Below the pieces are notes generated by a model. It was not told where the DNA came from, searched no databases, and saw nothing but the letters and a program-made list of their open reading frames with translations. A DNA stretch of 37,599 bases, taken from NCBI GenBank assembly GCA_001953115.1, contig LSSL01007668.1, positions 1-37,599 of the forward strand, written 5' to 3'. This DNA comes from Smittium mucronatum (lineage: Eukaryota; Kickxellomycota; Harpellomycetes; Harpellales; Legeriomycetaceae). Made by a program: the position numbers and the translations under genes. This document shows, piece by piece, positions 16,700 through 29,100 of the stretch (position 1 is its first letter; the number at the start of each line of letters is the position of its first letter).

Positions 16700-19600
16700 T
16701 ATATCGAAATCCGATCCAACATAACTATAAAAAGCCCTTAAAATAAAAAAATCGTATCATTGGTAGATACCCAGATAAATATTATTAAATCTAAAATTAA
16801 AACAATGAGGAGTGGTAACCTGTTTCTGATAGATTTTAGAAATAAATATGGTCTTTTTATTAGTAATTTTATAAATCTAAAATGTTTAAAAGTATGGTAT
16901 CTTCCATGAGGAAAACATAAATAATGAAAATTATAAGATGGCGGCATTTAATTGAAATATACTATCACACGTAATAAGGAAAAAAAAACATTGATGAAAT
17001 TGAGATATTTCTAAAAAAAATACCAACATAAAAAAAAAAAAGATATGTGAACAGGCGGATTTAACGTGGATAAAAAAAAGTATGATAAGCCTTTCTAATG
17101 ATCAATTATCAAAAAATTTAGACTGTTGATGGAGTAAAAATACTACGGGTCGAATTATCATCCACATATTTTACTAAATAATTGGATCAAGACCGAATCA
17201 ATTCATCTCAATATAGCATGTAGAAATTTCTGATGATTTTTCTATTAACGTTGAATGGAACTTATAACCAGTTGCTAATTTTCAATATAAAAATAATATT
17301 CAATAAAAAAAAATCAAATCGTATAAGATCCAATTGATTTCAGGGAATCAGTTCAATAAATTGGAAACCGATCTAATCGATATTAATGAATTTTTTAAAA
17401 AAATAATTGGTAAAATATGGGATGGATGTGACCATTTGTATTTAAAACCAATTCAGCTGGTCTCACCAATCAAAAAAATCAAAAAATATAGAAAAATCTA
17501 AAAAATTTAAACTTTTAACTAATATAAAATTTAACTCGATTTCTATTTATCCCTTTCATGGCCGATCGTTCAAAAAATGGCATTTATTTTTTGTTCTATG
17601 TTATCACCAAATTAAATATAATTTTATAATATTGGATACATCAATAGGTTAAGCCAAATGAAGTATCTTACATAAAAAAATAGAAGTAAAGCAAAATTTC
17701 CGTCCCGGAAAGGACCAAATGCATGAAAATATTATGAAAAATCAAAAAAGCTCGCTTCTAAAAATTTTTACTAAAAAAAGCTTTTGAATCTTAATGAATA
17801 TAAAACAGAAAGTTATCTAGGAAAAATGTGGAATTTTTTGATAGAATCTAGTGTAAATCTCAAAATAAAAGCCTGCACTTGCTTTGTACTGGATTCAAAC
17901 CAAAGCTTTGCGACTTACACTGAGTTCAAAATAAAAATTTGGCAAAATGACTATGAAAATATTTTAATGAGTAAAGCTGGAAACAGTAGAGTTACTTATA
18001 ATGAAAAACGGGTTTTAATTACGATAAAATATCCTTCCCAGAGTGTTATAATTCAACAAAATTGTTCGAAAAGTAACTGAAATCAGGGATATGATTAGTA
18101 ATGAGTCTCCTGTGAAGGATTTAATATCAATAGATTTATAAATATTACTTTCTGAATTTACCCTAAATAAAAAAATGGCAAGTTATTATTAAAAAAATTA
18201 AGTACAATACTAAACAAAAGATATAATCCAAAGACAATCTATACCAGAATAGTAGTACCTGTTCCAAAAAGATGTAATATCCAAACGTAGTAAATACCTT
18301 GATATATCATCGATACCAAATTTTATAAAATTACTAGATAAATGATTAGAAAATAACCTCTGAAATATTTGAAAATCCTAAAATAATTATTAAAAATAAT
18401 GCGGTTACATAAATAAAGAATAATGCGTATTCAAATCTGCTTTTCTGCACTAATTTTTAAAAAGGTCAAAATTAGTTTGCATGAATACTTGTTTAAGCTT
18501 TATGATTCTTTAAATTTTATAGCTAGTCACAGCTTTTTTATTACATACCATAAGGGATATTAATATCGGAGGTAGGCTTTTACACCATATAAAACAGCAA
18601 TAAGAATACTATAAATTGATAGTGAGAATTAGCAGCGAAAATATCAAAATTTTGAGTACAAACAGTGTTCAACAGGAGTTCTCAGCTTCACTGATAATTC
18701 TTAATTTTTTTTATAAAGAATTATTTGAGTGGATAGATGGGAAAATTTATATTCACTAGAAAAAATAATGTATGGAATACATTAATCAAAATATAAATTG
18801 AAATTGAAATTTCAATTGCGATTGCGATTGCGAGTACATGATAATACCTTAAAAATTCTTTAAACTCGATTTCTAATCGGGAGAAAAACTGCAAAAATGA
18901 TAATATTCGCACCAAAGTAAATGATTAATAAAATTGGATTCAAATTTAATAACTCAGGGATGAAATTAGAAAATTTTCCAAAAAAAATACTTAGGTCATA
19001 TTTTTATAAATGGAAAGTTTATATAGGTGAAAATTAAATGAAGCTAAAAACACTATTTATTTTGAATATTGACGTTTATCAAGGTAAAATGAAACCACAA
19101 AAATCAAAACAAATTCTATGAATTCAGTAGTAATACCCATTTGAGGTTGTGATTGTGAAAATATTGGTAAAAGTGAATATCATAAAATATCAATACAAAT
19201 ATAACTAGAAAATTCAGTAAGAGAAGTTATAATATTTTTATAACATGAATAATTAAGGCGTCAGTGTATTGAGTAAAAAATCCATGTTTTTGAAAGCCAG
19301 AGTAACAAGTTAACAAAAATTTAACAAATGGAAAAATTGAATGGGTGAAACATAGTAAAGCCTGAATTCATAACTTATCTAATCATAACTATGAATTTAT
19401 AATTTTTATTAAATCTGTATCGGGGACAAATAGAAAGCTAAGATTTTTTTACATCAATAAAGAATATTTTCAAACCAGAAAGATCTAAATTTGCAAAAAA
19501 AATAATATAAAAAACGTTATATAATCCTCATAATTCTGAAGATCAGGCAATAAAAAAATTCTAAAATGTGGATAAAAATTCAATCCAAATTTATAAATCA

Positions 19601-20130
19601 ACAAATAGGCCTTCAAAAAACAGAAAAATTAAAATAATTCAACTTATGAAGGTCAATTCTTAACTAAAACAAAAAATAAATAAATTGAAAACTTAAATAC
19701 AAATTCAAATTCCATTTTATAGAAAAAAAATACCTGAAAATATTAAGCGCATATTTCTATTGTGCAAAATTTGGGAAAATTCTGGGATAAATACGATAAA
19801 GTGTTTTTAAGAGATCAATAGAATTTTTTTTTGTGTTTTCGTGTGTCTTATTAAGATATAGATTTGCTCTGGACCATGATTAAACTTTTAGTAGAGTATA
19901 TGAGGGGGATAGAGTTAAATATATTTATACAGCTTCATTCCAAAAAAGCCGACTAAATGATACATCTTTTATCAGGAAATCTTTTGATTTGGTTTCATGA
20001 TAACATTTATTAATAATTAAGGTATATAAATATCAAAAATCTCCTTGAATCTATATAAAGTTGTTATTTATATTGTGGTGTGAATGATTTAGTTTAGCCT
20101 GGAGGTTTTTTTTGGGAAAGATTTCGACAT
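16700..20130 (+). pseudogene. LINE ORF2 remnant: endonuclease, reverse transcriptase, zinc motif
   Basis: An endonuclease-like motif TGGFNVD lies at 17051-17071, matching the GDFN block of the exonuclease-endonuclease-phosphatase fold with its Asp lost. A 98-codon open piece at 17784-18080 ends with a W...YENILMSKAGNSR stretch, resembling the linker before the LINE polymerase. Polymerase block 1 reads VVPVPKR (about 18246-18272) and then, after a frameshift, DISSIPNFIKLLDK (18301-18342). NSLNSISN (about 18850-18878), KYLGHIFINGK (about 18987-19018) and PENIKRIFLLCKIWENSG (about 19731-19785, the zinc-motif region) correspond to copy 1. The catalytic FADD box is gone, replaced by a hexanucleotide run. 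Every block is separated by stops and frameshifts, so this is an old relic. Confidence 0.72.
18795..18832. repeat. Hexanucleotide repeat at the lost polymerase active site
   Basis: AAATTG units followed by ATTTCA and three ATTGCG units lie immediately upstream of the NSLNSISN block. By alignment with copy 1 this is where the FADD-M-V-V-I-A segment should be. Slippage has replaced the catalytic codons. Confidence 0.6.
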
Positions 20131-20197
20131 TTTTTAAAACTTTTTATTGGTGTTTATATTCAATGTTATCAGTTTCGGGAATTAATTTGCAAAAAAT

Positions 20198-23100
20198 ATG
20201 AAAATTTCATTTCTTACACAATAATTAAATTTTTATATAAATTGAAAAAGATTTTTGATAAGTTTATACAACATTATAAAAATTACGTTTGAGATTTTTT
20301 ATCATAATTAAAAAATTCAATGTTGTTATTATTATATATTTTTTTCTTTCTAATAATGTATAAATAAATTCAGAAAATAAAAAAAAATCCTTAAAAAACT
20401 ATGTTCAATAATGTGTTTAATATAAAATTTATTTCATTAGAGATTACATTTAACTGATTAAAAAAAATATAGTGGAAAAGCTTATTATTTTTTGAAAGAC
20501 ATTAGAAGTTATTAAAAGTATAAATTTATTTTAATTCAAATGAAAGTTTAATTTAATATTTTTTTTATGTGAATTTTGATAAGTAATATAAAAAATAATA
20601 ATGCTATTTTTACCAAGAAATTTTTAGATATTTTTTTGCTGAAAATTTTAAATTTTAAATTTTTTTTCATAAATTAATAAAAAAAATAGAAAAAAACATT
20701 TATATAATATATCAAATCTATTCAAAGCACAAAAAAAAGGACCTAAAATTCTTTCAAAAAATATAAACTTATAAATTTGTAAAAAATTTCCTTTTATAAA
20801 TTACAGTCTTTTTGCTTATATTAAAATCTATTGGATTTAAGGAAGGTGTCTTGAACTCTGAAAATAATTTATACTCAATTTTTAAATTTATTTGATCAGT
20901 AAAAAAAATTAATTCATTGATATCATTTTGAAACAATTATGTTAAAATATTTTTCTTTTAAATAATTTTTATTTTTTTTAAAAAAGTAAAAATGTATGAG
21001 ATTTTTATTTTTCAATTTGACTCTGTCGTAAAACATTTTATAATTAATTAATTTTTAAAATATTTTTCTCAATCAACAGAAATAATCTTTAATCATATTA
21101 TAGTTTAATATTATGTATAAAAAGCAACGAAAAATATTAACAACAACGCTATAAAGGAATTTTTTTTTATAAATCGACTTTAGAGATAAAAATAATATTT
21201 GAAATCAATATATTAATATATTATAAATACATGATTGAATATTTTTATAGTTTTATTGCGAATAATAAAGCTAAATATATATATAATAGTTACGATTAAT
21301 TCATTAGAGATGTATAAAATTGTTAAGAACCAAAAAATTAAATATTGCAATCATATAGTACAATTTTTTTTGATCAATTTGACTTTATGCATCTTAAATA
21401 TTGAATAGACTTAAATAAAGTTATCTTCGCTATTTTTTGGGTGATATTGAAGATTTTCTAGGATCAAAATTTATTTGTTTAAAAAATTCTTATATATATA
21501 ATTCTTTAAATCGATTAATTCCCCCCAAAATTTTGTTTTATAGGCTCGAAAAAGATAGATTGAGCCCTATTTTTTATAAATGTATAAAATTTATTTAGTT
21601 AAAATATTGCTAACTAATAATTTTTTAGGAGAGATGTATTAAAAAATGACTTCAATGGTTTAAATACAGCTAAGATAAAGAATTCTATAAATTTGGTATG
21701 TCTATACGTATGAAAAATAAAATTATTTTTATTTAATTTTTTTTCCAAATATAAAATTAGTATTCAAAGCTAAATTATAAACCAAAAAAGTTTTGCAAAA
21801 ATCGAATAAAAGACAGTATTTAACTTGCTGGTTAAATGAGCCATAAAATACTTTCTAATAATTTCAATGATTTATGAAGGGAAAAAAATAAAATAAATAA
21901 ATTCTTTCTCTAAATTTTTATTTAATCAATAAATAAATTTTCTTGAATCAAATTTCATAATATTTATTCTTCTTTCCCTTCAACCCATCAAACAGCTCCT
22001 CAATAAATAAATATTTACATAAATGGCTTGATTAATTGCATTTATTTTTTAATTTAAGTAATTAAATAATATACATGAAATGAAAAAATAGATTTTTTTC
22101 ACAATAATAAATTTTAATTAGAGAATACAGTTGAAAAAAGGCCTAAAAAACATTTATAGCATTCTATAAGGAGATTAAATACCATTTATAACCTAAATAA
22201 ATTGATCTTAAAATTTTTTTTAAAGAGGTCCGATAAAAACATGGGATAATAATCTGTCTGGATTTTATCCTATCTAATAACTTCTGGGAAAATCAAGAAA
22301 TATCCACTTGACTATATACCAAGTAGACATGTTAGGGCAGGGGAAAAAAAATTAAATTTTTTCTAGGGATATTTTTTGAATCTTTCAGGCTCTTCATGGT
22401 CCAATATTTGACAATTAGATTTTTTTTTTAGAGAAATAAGATTCTAACATAAATAATTACATTTTATTATGCTACAAATAATGAATCCTAAACTATTATT
22501 TTTCGATAGAATTTCTGGATATATATTTTTCATATATCGATTTTCATCTTAATTTTGGCCAATTAAATCATATTTTAGCCGTATTTTTATTATTTTTTCC
22601 AATGTTTATATCAATTTGGAACTTTATAATATCATAGTTTTTGATTTCTTAAATATTAAATACAAACCTTGGCACTGATACATTTATATTTTCAGAAAAG
22701 AAAGAATTCTGTAAATCTAAGCACATTAGTAGTATATTTATGTGAGGATATTTAATCCCGTTTGATAGTGCGGACTTAGTCAAGTAATACAAAAATTTAG
22801 TAATTTAAAAATTATCAGATACAACAAGTGAAGAAAAATATGAGATTGGGATGAAATTTAATAATGATTTTTTCCCTTTTATTTTATTATTACTTAGGTC
22901 CTCCTTTGATTTAAATATATTAAAAAAAATTCCTATAAAAAAGTTAGTAAAAATAATAAATTTACCTTTTTAATTTGATAAAAATACAGATTTATAAAAA
23001 TTTTTACATTTACCTAATTCAAGTGACTACTCTTGAACAATTCATCCAATGTTTTCGGTGAGTTATTGGCAGAAATATATATGAAAATTAATGATATTAC

Positions 23101-26100
23101 AAAAAAATTGGCCTAAAAATTATAAAGAGGTATTTTCCATATAAGGAAAAAATTTCAAAGCTTATTCAATATTTAGAGAAATACCACACAAAAAAAAATC
23201 TATAAAAAATTGCTGAAAGAATTTTTGTAACCTTTTATTTTTTTTTAAATACTTGAAATTTCTGAAAAACAATATTTTTATCAGAATTAAGTGAAATGCA
23301 GGCATGGAACAATATCTAGTGTAGTTGCTTTATTTTTGTCTCTTCACTCATTTCATCTATAAAAAAATTTCATCCAAATAAAGCTACTAAAAAGAATCTA
23401 TTTGTCGGTTGATATTTTTATGCATTTAACCATATTCTTGCCAATTCCAAACATTTCTCATTAATTAAAACAAATGAGATTAATCATGTGGCCGATGAAC
23501 TTTATTTATGGTTAATTAAGAATAAAATCATATTTAAAAAATTTTTATCCCCCAATTTTTTTTTTTAATATCTATCTGTTATTTTTTATCAAACATGATA
23601 ATTTGCACCAATTATTCTAATAAAATCGAAACTTTGAATGTAAAAATCCCTGGATATATATATTTTTATTTTTTATCAAGACAGTTTAGAAAAAAAAAAA
23701 TCCATTTCTCGAATATTTCAAATATTATAGGTGGAAAGCGAATCTTTTATTTAAAATCTGCCAAAATTATATTCCTATGAATATCAGGTTTTAATATTCC
23801 ATCAATTAGATTATAAATAATTTTTAAAAATCCATGAAATCTTTTATCAATTTGGATATCTAGAATTGAATAAATATTCTCAGAATATGTAAAAACGTTT
23901 AAAAAATATTTATTTTTTTATAAAAAATACGAATAATTATAACTTCACAGAAAGTTTTTTTTTACAAAATAACATTTCAATTGAAACTCCAGCCCTAAGT
24001 TTAAAATATAGATTTGATGACGGAAATGAAATTGATAAAACCTTCTAATACTCTGAATTTTGTCAAATCATCTAATAAAAATATCTGTTTGATATAATAT
24101 TTCTAATAAGGCAAAAAATATTATTCATTAGTATTTATTTTTTTACCCAGAATAATATGAATTTTTACCAAAAATGTGTTATATAAATTAATACAAAGTT
24201 ATAAACTTACATAGTTGATTTTTTTTAGGTATTCAGTTATTTTTAACATTTGGAATCACTACTTTTAAAAAAACCGTTTAATTTTTTGTTAAATAAGAGC
24301 TTTTGGTATGCATAAGCCAAAATTTTCTAATTCATACCAAGCTTTTTTTTTCGTCTTTATCATTGAAAATTTTGTATAAAAAATTTTATCAATAAAATTT
24401 CAGATAAGATCAAGTATTATTTAAATTTAATAATTTATAATTTATTTAAAAGCTGAAGTTATAATTTTATAAAAAAAAAAAAACTATTTATTTTTACACC
24501 CAAATCCAAAATTGGTTAGTTAAAATAAATATTATTTGCAATTTATTATAAAAAATAGTCAGAAATTTGCATTAATAAAAATTTCAGACCCTTAAGGGAT
24601 AAAAACTGAGTATTTCTAAGACTTAATTCAACAATAACAAGTTATTATTGAGATAAATAAATATAATTTGAAAAAAGTAAGCTCAAAAAAAAAAGTAAAA
24701 ATAAATTAATTCACATGCATTTTAATTGAAAATAAATTAGAAAAAAGTATAAAAAATTCCTAATAAATTTATTTTAATTTTAGTAAATATTAATCTGTAC
24801 TCCACAAAATTATAAATTTTATTAGGCCTTATAAATCATCTATTTTATTATCGTTTTCGCAAAATCGGATTTTGATATATTCAGAATATTTATCCGTTTT
24901 TTTTATGGAAGAGACTACAATTTCAAAATTTTTATAAAAAAAGACTCGAAATTTATTAAATTTACTCAGTATGAATCTTTTCGCATATCTTTTATTTTTT
25001 TAAACATCGTTAAAGTAGGTAAAATATTTTTTTTTCGTATAATTGATAGTATAGTTTTTTTAGTTTCGGATATCTTATTTATATCTTTTTTTTGTAAATT
25101 TTTTAGTATCTTTTCGATATTTCAGATTCTTTAAAAAAATTTTACATACCTAATTCATTCAAGACGAATAATTAAAGCGGTATATAAAATTTTTTTTAAT
25201 TCTCTTTTAGAGCCATTGATTTTTTTATAAATTTTCAACACTATATTTTTATTCTTTGAAAAAAATTTTTTCATTAAAATCAAGGTTTTAAAAGTCAAAA
25301 ACTAGGTATTATTCTGTTACTTTTTTTCTACTAAAATTTTGATTTAAATGAAATATAAGTATAAATCATGAAGAAAAAATAAAAAAAAAAAAGTGAGAGA
25401 CATAAACAATTATTGTTCTAAAATCTAATTGATAAATCTAACGGTATATCTTATGGATGACTAGTGAAAACTAAGGTTATAACTATAGTATATATCTTAA
25501 ACTAAATTGATTCAAGTAGACTGGGCAGTTAAATTTACTAGAATTTTCATTTTATTAAATTATCGAAGGTGAATTCTGCGATTTTTGGTTTAAAAGAAAG
25601 TCAAAAGTATATTTTGAAACGATCTAAACTGCGGGTTTTTTCTGGTGCTTATTTTTTTAATATTTAAAACAATAATCTTATTTGTAAATTATTTCATAGT
25701 TTAAATATTTTTTTAAAGGAAAAATTTTCAATGAATTAGAAAAAAAGATGGGAAATTTTTAATTAAAGCAATAATAAAATTTTAAGAAAAGTTATACTAT
25801 CAAAAAATGTATTATTTTTGATAAATTTTTGGGAAATGAGGAAATTTTCTGAAAAAACTCTGCAAATTGCATTGGGTCTTTAATCGAGGGGTTTTGTACT
25901 TTTCGTTTCATAGTTACCGTGAATTTAAGTCTAGAAACCCAAGTAAGCTTTATTATTTTCTTTTTGCATTTAACAAAAAAAAATTATTCAAGACTTTAAA
26001 TCTAAAATTGAAGGAAATTTTATATTAATACAGGCCTACTAACTCTCTTTCAGTGTTTTTTTTAAAAAAAAACTAAAACAAAATCTGCATAAAAAAAACA

Positions 26101-29100
26101 TGTCTTGATTTCAACTTCTTAGTTCAAATTCCTTAACATTGATGTTGAATTTTAAAAAATCAATGAGCATTTCCTAATTATTGGAAAAAAATCTTTAAAT
26201 TTTTTCTGATAATTTTTTTATTTAAGAGAATTTTTTATTCCAATGACTTTTCAATTTTAGATTTAAAAGCTGATAAATTTCTAATTTGATAGGCTAGATT
26301 TTTCCTGTTCAAAAAATAATAATTTTACAGAGTGAATTTGGCATTTTAATATTAAAAAAAATTCACTTAGAAACTTAGGTCAGTATATTCGATATTTTTT
26401 GATAATATTTTTATCTATTGATACTGGAATTTTAAATAATAATTTCAGAATCAATGTTATCATTATTTTAATTCTAGGTTTTCAATTTTGTCAAAAAAAA
26501 TCAAATATATTAGCATATACCTTTTAATATATATCTTTATACTTTTTTTAGAAATATTTTACTTTAGATTCATTATAATTTCAGTTATTAAATTTATTCT
26601 CTTTGATTTGTACTCAAAAATACTTATTAGAAAGCCAATTAAATATCTAAAATAAACATTATGTCAGAATTTCTTAATTAAAATTATCTAAAGAAATAAG
26701 TCGTATTTTTATAGTGCTTATTTTTTTATTGAAAACTCTTTAATAAGCTCTGTTAAATGATAAATATAAAATTTTAAACTTATTTGAAATAGAAACTTAA
26801 AACTCTCATTCATTAAGTGGCGAATTATTACACCTAATTTTGAAGATTTTCACCTAATAATTAGAAAAAGCTTATCAATTTCGGAAAATCTTATATCGAG
26901 TCTTTCCGAAGACTAAAAATAATTCTTAAAGTGAAAAATATTTTCTTTCCTTTTTTATTAGATAAATTAAAAAAATTTGTGAAAGCGAAATATTTTTGTA
27001 AAAAAATTCATAATTTCTTGTATTTTTGTCTAAAAGTGCCAATAGATAATTTTTTTTTTTTTTTTATTAGCACAAATTTTTAAAAAATAAACTCATAAGT
27101 TTTTGGGCCCAGGATACAATTCTAAATATTATCGGTATTTATATTATCATGTTTAACCTCAATTTTTTTAAAATTGGTTATGTTAATTGATATCCTTGAT
27201 CAAGGAAAAATGTATTATGATTTGTGCAATACTTTTATAATTAAGTGAATTCATTTTTAATTTGATCTTAATACGATAATATACTAGTTAAAATAAATAA
27301 ACTAAAAAAAAATTCCAAACTTAAGTTATACCAAAAACGCTTAGCTTTTTTTATAATATACTGATTTTTTTTTTTAAGTTATTTAAGCGAATTTCTAGCT
27401 AAAAAGTACTTATTTATAAATTTGAAGTTACATATTGCTAAGAAATGATTTTTTTTTTTGTTATATATATTGCTTTTGAATTTATTTAAATTAATAGAAA
27501 TTTTTATTTAACACTGTATTTTTTATGTATTTAAGTTATTTCAAATTGAGCTTATTTGCATTATAATTATTTTATGTAAATGTATTTATAGCGTTCAATT
27601 TATTTAAAATTTGATTTTAAGTCAAAAAAATCCCTTTTAATATCATCGTGTAATTATAAAAAAAATTAATTTTAATATTTGTGCATTTTTAAATGAAAAT
27701 AAAGTTATTTCTTTGTAGTTAGAGTTAATAATATTTAATCGAAGATCAAAATTTTATATCATTGAAATAATTATGTATAATTTTTCAGTAAGTTTTTCAT
27801 TTTCTATATTTATAGATAGACATGAATAAACTTACTTTCTTACTTAAGAAATTTAAAAATTCTATACTAAGAATAAACATAATATACATTGTATTTTAAT
27901 TAGTTTGTTGCAGATAATTTTGAAAATTTGGATATAATTTAATATAAAATTTGTTAATCGAGATGCAAAAATAACGTTGAAAACTTAAATAAGCATATCT
28001 TATAGTAGAGATTCTCTAAATCCTTGTATATAGGATAAAAGTCATTATTTTTACATATATTTCTCTTTTCATTTAATATAAAAACTATATCATAAAGAAA
28101 CTTTGGCAATTGTAGAAATATGCTTTATTACGAATATTATATATCAATATGATACCATTATAATTAGAAATATAATATGAGATATTGTCTTTCAAGAAAA
28201 ATTAGTTGATTAATAATAAGAAAACTGATAAAATTAGTCTTATGAAAAAAAGTTTAAATACCACGCGAATTATGATTTTTCGATAAGTAGCTCTTTTTTT
28301 ATGTCTCTGTTATAAAAAATAATAATTAAATATGTTCCAAAGAGACAATATTCAAAAAAAAATTCAATTTTATTGAAATATTAAAAATTGAACCAAATTT
28401 TATGTTCCTTAAACTTTTAGAAGTTTATAGTATTTTTGCTCCCCCAAATTTTTTAATCGAGGTAAAAATTACATGTGAATATAAAAACTCGATAGAAAAA
28501 CCAAACTCTGACAGTTTTTTTAGTTCAAAGAAATAATTTTTGGTCTTCTTAGGTTTTTTATCAAATTTATCATACAACGAAAGTCTTATATCATAATTAA
28601 AATGAAGTTTATAAAAGCCAATTTTTTTTACTAAATATTTTCATCATGTGAAAATTTTCTTCTAATTTCTAGCAAGTTCGAAAAAAAAACTATTTAATTT
28701 TTTTGATTGTTTTAGATAAATGTTAATAGGTGAAATTTAGTTTTTATTTTTTATCTTCTGGGAATTCAATACTTAGAAAATCAAAACCATTTATATTCAG
28801 TGTTTTTATATATTTAATTTTGTAAATATTTATTTATTATTACATTAACTTTGATTAAATAATTAATTTTTTTATCTAAATATAGTTTTTCCCTAAATAA
28901 AAACCACATTTATAAAATTTAATCTTACTTTTTTTATATTTCCAACAACTTTTGATAAATTTATTATACTTTTTTTACAATTAGATATTAATTTGTTGAA
29001 TTTAAATGGTCTGAATCACAATAAAATTAATTTTGTAGTATTTTTATTCACCTTTTATGAAATCATTAGCGAAAAGCATCATACCTTATACACACTGGTT

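Larger units (their letters stand above)
13887..20197 (+). mobile_element. Near full-length, heavily decayed LINE, copy 2
   Basis: This copy starts immediately after the poly(A) of copy 1 and ends where the sequence corresponding to that poly(A) occurs (ATTAATTTGC plus A run, about 20180-20197). The order is a 5' tandem-repeat region, an ORF1-like segment with zinc-knuckle-like residues, an endonuclease motif, reverse-transcriptase blocks and the C-terminal zinc-motif region. Points of match with copy 1 are 12544/18850 (SLNS(V/I)SN), 12888/19172, 13441/19745 (zinc motif) and 13864/20180 (3' end). The length of about 6.3 kb suits a complete LINE. The 5' boundary is inferred, not seen. Confidence 0.72.

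Noticed and set aside
17784..18080. Independent 98-codon gene
   Set aside because: It sits between the endonuclease motif and polymerase block 1 and resembles the LINE linker; no separate start context.
18721..18915. 64-codon minus-strand ORF
   Set aside because: Antisense to the LINE copy 2 reverse-transcriptase segment; the repeated Ile/Ala/Glu part is the hexanucleotide run read backwards.
23595..23780. 61-codon ORF in the desert
   Set aside because: Composition is dominated by Ile, Phe, Lys and Tyr codons from A/T runs, and local G+C does not rise; chance open frame.
26115..26140. tRNA box-B-like sequence (GTTCAAATTCC)
   Set aside because: No matching box A, acceptor stem or cloverleaf could be drawn around it.
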